Shown: positions 61,150 to 64,000 of the stretch, in pieces
Numbering within the stretch: the stretch's first letter is position 1
How the letters are laid out: every line of letters begins with the position of its first letter
NCBI GenBank assembly: GCA_036387475.1
Contig: DASVTR010000026.1
Location: 228,886 to 292,885, forward strand
DNA length: 64,000 nucleotides
Source of the DNA: DASVTR01 sp036387475
GTDB taxonomy: Bacteria; Acidobacteriota; Blastocatellia; Pyrinomonadales; Pyrinomonadaceae
Direction of reading: 5' to 3'
The notes under the pieces: generated by a model
The model's database searches: none
Told to the model about the DNA's origin: nothing
The model's input: the letters and a program-made list of their open reading frames with translations, nothing else
Translations under genes and position numbers: made by a program

Positions 61150-62481
61150 ATGAATTGTTCCTCCAACTCTTTGCGATTAATCGTCGTGCTCATGGCTTTA
61201 GTAATGTTCGGCGGAAGCCTGCGGGCGCAGGAACCTGCGGGCGGAGCGGGCAGCACTCACGGCGGCATAGACCTCTCGCCGAAAGACATTGCGGGTAGAG
61301 CGTCGGGCTTGATTGCGCCCGACACTAAACGCAGCGCTACGCGGCCCACGATTACCCCGGCTCTCTCTCGCCGACCTCCACGCCCCGCTCAGCCCGGCCC
61401 GCGGCCGACGCTCGATGCCGACGACTATAACGATCAGGGCAATACACATCTCAAGGCTGGACGGTATGAGCAGGCGCTCAATGCTTACAAGCAGGCAATT
61501 CGCCTCAGGCCGGATTTTGCCGCCGCGCATTTCAACCTCGGCTTGACTTACAACGAGTTGGAACGTTACGGCGAGGCGGTCGCGCCGCTTCAGCAGGCGA
61601 TTCGACTCAGAGCAGATTACGTGGAAGCGCACAACGAGTTGGGCTACGCTTACAGATACCTGCGCCGCTACACAGAGGCTCTGGAAAACTACAAGCTTGC
61701 CGTCAATCTCAAACCTGATTACGCGGCGGCATGGTTTGGACTTGGCGATATTTACTTTTACATCACCAAGCACTACATGGAGGCCGTTGATGCTTACAAA
61801 AGAGCGTTGCAGCTTAAGCCTGACAACGCGGCGGCCTTCTATAATCTGGGCTGGTCTTACAACGACCTCAAGCAATACGACCTGGCAATCGAAGCTCTCA
61901 ACAACGCGCTGCGCCTGAAAACGGATTACGCCGAGGCGCACAATGAGCTTGGCTACGCTTATCGCCAACTCAATCGCCACACGGAAGCCCTTAACGCTTA
62001 TCGTCAATCCATCAGTCTCAAGCCCGATTATGCTTCCTCTTATCTGGGCATCGGCGACGTTTACTATTACAACACACGGCAGTATCGCGAAGCCGTCGAA
62101 GCTTACACGCGCGGAATAACCATCGACCCCAATGTTGCCAATGCGACCGTGCTGTATAACCTTGGCTGGGCCTACAACGATTTGGGGCAGTACGTGCAGG
62201 CCGTCGAGCCTTTGCTGCGAGCGATACGATTGAAGCCGGAATTTGCGAAGGCCCATGTCGAGTTGGCCTACTCTTACCGCCATCTGGATTGGCTCGCCAA
62301 AGCCGTCGCCACATACAAGCAGGCCATTCACCTCAGTCCGAGATTCGCCGACGCGCACTATAATCTGGGCATTACTTATCTCTACATGAAAGACCGCAAC
62401 GCAGCGCTCGAAGAATACAACATCCTCAAAACCATTAACCCTGAACAAGCCGAGAAGCTTTATGCGGAGATCAATAAGTAA
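61150..62481 (+). CDS. Secreted TPR-repeat protein
   Basis: The 443-residue protein has a signal peptide (MNCSSNSLRLIVVLMALVMF, cleavage near SLRAQ), a Pro/Arg-rich linker and about nine to ten TPR units from residue 90 on: YNDQGNTHLKAGRYEQALNA, AAHFNLGLTYNELERYGEAV, EAHNELGYAYRYLRRYTEAL and so on. Every second repeat is longer (FGLGDIYFYITKHYMEAVDA), so the protein is built of repeated two-unit blocks. It is probably an envelope protein-interaction scaffold. ATG 61150 is used since the signal peptide starts there and GGAAAAG precedes it. Confidence 0.82.
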   Translation: MNCSSNSLRLIVVLMALVMFGGSLRAQEPAGGAGSTHGGIDLSPKDIAGRASGLIAPDTKRSATRPTITPALSRRPPRPAQPGPRPTLDADDYNDQGNTHLKAGRYEQALNAYKQAIRLRPDFAAAHFNLGLTYNELERYGEAVAPLQQAIRLRADYVEAHNELGYAYRYLRRYTEALENYKLAVNLKPDYAAAWFGLGDIYFYITKHYMEAVDAYKRALQLKPDNAAAFYNLGWSYNDLKQYDLAIEALNNALRLKTDYAEAHNELGYAYRQLNRHTEALNAYRQSISLKPDYASSYLGIGDVYYYNTRQYREAVEAYTRGITIDPNVANATVLYNLGWAYNDLGQYVQAVEPLLRAIRLKPEFAKAHVELAYSYRHLDWLAKAVATYKQAIHLSPRFADAHYNLGITYLYMKDRNAALEEYNILKTINPEQAEKLYAEINK

Positions 62482-62600
62482 AGGGAAGGCAAAAGTAAAA
62501 GGTAAAGGGAAGAAGGAAAATGGAAACCACTTTTGATTAAAACTAGCTTCTCTGAACTTTGGTCTTCTATCTTTTGCCTTTTTACTTTCATTTTACTTCT
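62482..62600. repeat. Heptanucleotide-repeat palindromic spacer, copy 10
   Basis: Left arm purine-rich AAGGCAAAAGTAAAAGGTAA; right arm CTTTTGCCTTTTTACTTTCA, complementary with a long loop. It starts at the TPR stop codon and probably acts as its terminator. Confidence 0.65.
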
Positions 62601-62811
62601 ATCCGGCAAACTCGCTCGTTAATTTGACCATCTGAAGGGTCAGGCCACAGCCCCGGTTGCCGCGTCCCGTTCGTGCGTCCGTAGTGTTCAGACCCGCGTA
62701 TAAAAAATCTTTGAGCTTGCGGCGTATCTTTTCCGGCGTTGCGGGTAATAAACAAGTGAAGGAAGCGAATCCCCTCAGAGGATTCCCAGTCCGGCAGGTA
62801 GTCCTTAAAGC

Positions 62812-63399
62812 ATGACAGACGAAAGACTGCTGAACCGAGCAAGTCGCGGCGATGAAGCGGCTTTTCTACATCTCTACGAGCGACACCGCGACGCAGTGTT
62901 TCGCTTTGCCTATCGCCTTCTGGGTTCTGCCAGTCTGGCCGAAGACGTGACGCACGATTGTTTTTTGAGTTTGCTGAGGCAGCCCACGAAGTTTGATTCG
63001 TCGCGCGCGGCGCTTCGCACGTATCTGCTGGCGGCGGCGCGCAATCTATCGAGCAAGCATTTCCGCCATACGGGCAACGAAGTGACAATCGAAGAATTGA
63101 CGGAAGAACCGCATCGCCCGGAAGGCGAAGGGCCGCTTCGTCAACTTCTGGATGAAGAATTGTCCGGCGAGGTGCAAAGAGCGGTCGCGAGTTTGCCGCC
63201 GCTGCAACGCGAAGCGCTCATCCTCTTTGAATATGAAGAGCTATCGCTGGCGCAAGTGGCGCTAATTGTCGGAGCGGATGTCGGCACTGTCAAAGCGCGA
63301 TTGCACCGCGCTCGCCAGCGATTGAAAAGAGTCCTTGCCCCTTATCTGAGTAGCAGTCAGAAACCAATCGCCGTGGAAGAGGCGTTCAATGAAAGATAA
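62812..63399 (+). CDS. ECF-type RNA polymerase sigma factor
   Basis: The 195-residue sigma-70-family factor has region 2 (AFLHLYERHRDAVFRFAYRL...LAEDVTHDCFLSLLRQP) and region 4 (SLPPLQREALILFEYEELSL and QVALIVGADVGTVKARLHRA), without region 3. It would direct polymerase to stress-type promoters. Its last 11 bases overlap the start of the next gene, whose product looks like its anti-sigma partner. The start ATG 62812 lacks a clear ribosome site. Confidence 0.9.
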   Translation: MTDERLLNRASRGDEAAFLHLYERHRDAVFRFAYRLLGSASLAEDVTHDCFLSLLRQPTKFDSSRAALRTYLLAAARNLSSKHFRHTGNEVTIEELTEEPHRPEGEGPLRQLLDEELSGEVQRAVASLPPLQREALILFEYEELSLAQVALIVGADVGTVKARLHRARQRLKRVLAPYLSSSQKPIAVEEAFNER

Positions 63400-64000
63400 G
63401 AAAAACACTCAACCACTTTCTATCTATTCCAGCGCTGATGCTGACCGAGAGCGTGTCGAGCAGGCGGGCGACGATTTGCCAATAGAGCAAGAGTTGAAAG
63501 ACCTGTTCAATCGCTGGAGCGTCCCCGAAACGCCGCCCTCTTTAGATAACCGTTTGCTCAGCGCCTATCGTCAGGAGTTCAAACGCGCACCCTTCTGGAA
63601 GCAACCGTTTGGTGCGCGCGTTCCGGTTCAACACCCCGTTCCAAGTCGTGAGGAGGTTTTTATGAAACAGTGTCCGACCTGTCAGGAAGAGTTCGCCAAC
63701 AAATTCAGTTTCTGCCCTGTTGACGGAACGCCGCTCAACGAACTGGCGGCTGCCATCGTCGCAACGCCGCCGCCCGCCGAGGTATCGCCGACGGACGTTA
63801 CGCTCCCCGCCGGAGAGCAGCACGCGGTCTCGGCTATCCCAACTTACAGCAACCCCGATTATCACCTGACGATAATAGAGGATGCAGGCATCACACGCCG
63901 CCTCGTGGGCGAACTCCGCGCCGTCAAACAGCAATCCCAACTCACCTGGCCCGACTTTAAACAAGACCCCGCCGGCTTCTCCCGCCGCCTCATCTCCGGC
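63389..64000 (+). CDS. Putative anti-sigma / zinc-ribbon protein (3' truncated)
   Basis: ATG 63389 lies inside the sigma gene end and the frame stays open to the window edge (204 codons). Residues 30-80 (ELKDLFNRWSVPETPPSLDN, RLLSAYRQEFKRAPFWKQPF) resemble the segment next to the membrane or sigma-binding part of acidobacterial anti-sigma proteins. Then a Cys4 zinc ribbon follows (CPTCQEEFANKFSFCPVDG). At codon 92 an ATG (63662) preceded by AGGAGG offers a second in-frame start, which would yield a product that begins with the ribbon. No transmembrane segment is seen so far. The partner of the sigma factor is inferred from overlap. Confidence 0.65.
   Translation, partial: MKDKKNTQPLSIYSSADADRERVEQAGDDLPIEQELKDLFNRWSVPETPPSLDNRLLSAYRQEFKRAPFWKQPFGARVPVQHPVPSREEVFMKQCPTCQEEFANKFSFCPVDGTPLNELAAAIVATPPPAEVSPTDVTLPAGEQHAVSAIPTYSNPDYHLTIIEDAGITRRLVGELRAVKQQSQLTWPDFKQDPAGFSRRLISG
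63651..63664 (+). promoter_or_regulatory. Strong internal ribosome site and ATG within the anti-sigma gene
   Basis: AGGAGG (63651-63656), 5-nt spacer, ATG (63662-63664), in the same frame as the surrounding gene. It could give an N-terminally shortened zinc-ribbon protein. Confidence 0.55.

Overview
The window looks like a chromosomal segment of an Acidobacteriota bacterium, most likely of the Blastocatellia type. This is inferred from the mix of families: a DUF1844 protein, large secreted TPR proteins, an acidobacterial-style sigma/anti-sigma pair, S9, M48 and DUF885 peptidases, and a TAT-exported multicopper oxidase. Base composition is moderately GC-rich, with two visibly AT-richer or otherwise foreign-looking segments. 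Most of the window is ordinary housekeeping DNA: mazG, an MBL-fold hydrolase, ribF, an ABC1/UbiB kinase, ileS, lnt, prfB with its programmed frameshift, ftsK, a glycerate kinase, comEA and comEC.

Layout. 0-3.6 kb: DUF885-PrcB fusion, M48 protease, zinc-ribbon protein. 3.7-6.9 kb: a complete IS1-type transposon (25-bp perfect terminal inverted repeats, 8-bp target duplication) that carries, besides its transposase, a small gene and a divergent three-gene passenger block ending in a PIN-domain nuclease. 7-13 kb: mazG, DUF1844, MBL hydrolase, ribF, UbiB kinase and a lipoprotein, most separated by palindromic spacers built from 7-nt repeats. 13.6-24 kb: ileS, an LTxxQ protein, a multicopper oxidase, a tandem pair resembling the molybdenum storage protein subunits, a methyltransferase and a secreted protein. 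24.4-34.8 kb: TPR protein, sugar epimerase plus glycosyltransferase, NfeD-like protein, lnt, prfB, ftsK.

34.9-39.1 kb is an accessory island. It contains a tyrosine recombinase with all catalytic residues, about 0.95 kb without convincing genes but crowded with palindromes (including two attC-like folded structures made from inverted dif-like cores), a four-gene phage-like remnant on the minus strand and a small repeat-containing gene. A 19-bp direct repeat lies at both edges. 39.2-47.2 kb returns to core genes (competence ComEA and ComEC, cysteine dioxygenase-like and arginase-like proteins, an SPFH protein with a 50-residue membrane partner).

47.3-56.4 kb is a second island. It lies between a 3' fragment of tRNA-Glu and an intact tRNA-Glu and carries a beta-lactamase-fold serine hydrolase and a complete type I restriction-modification system (hsdM-hsdS-hsdR). 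Beyond it are a Rad52-family annealing protein, an S9 peptidase, a flavin monooxygenase, a TPR protein and an ECF sigma factor overlapping its putative anti-sigma gene, which runs off the window.

The points most worth a second look are the transposon with its PIN passenger module, the recombinase with attC-like double dif structures, the family of heptanucleotide palindromic spacers (one of which encodes the same C-terminal tail on two unrelated proteins), and the tRNA-borne restriction island.
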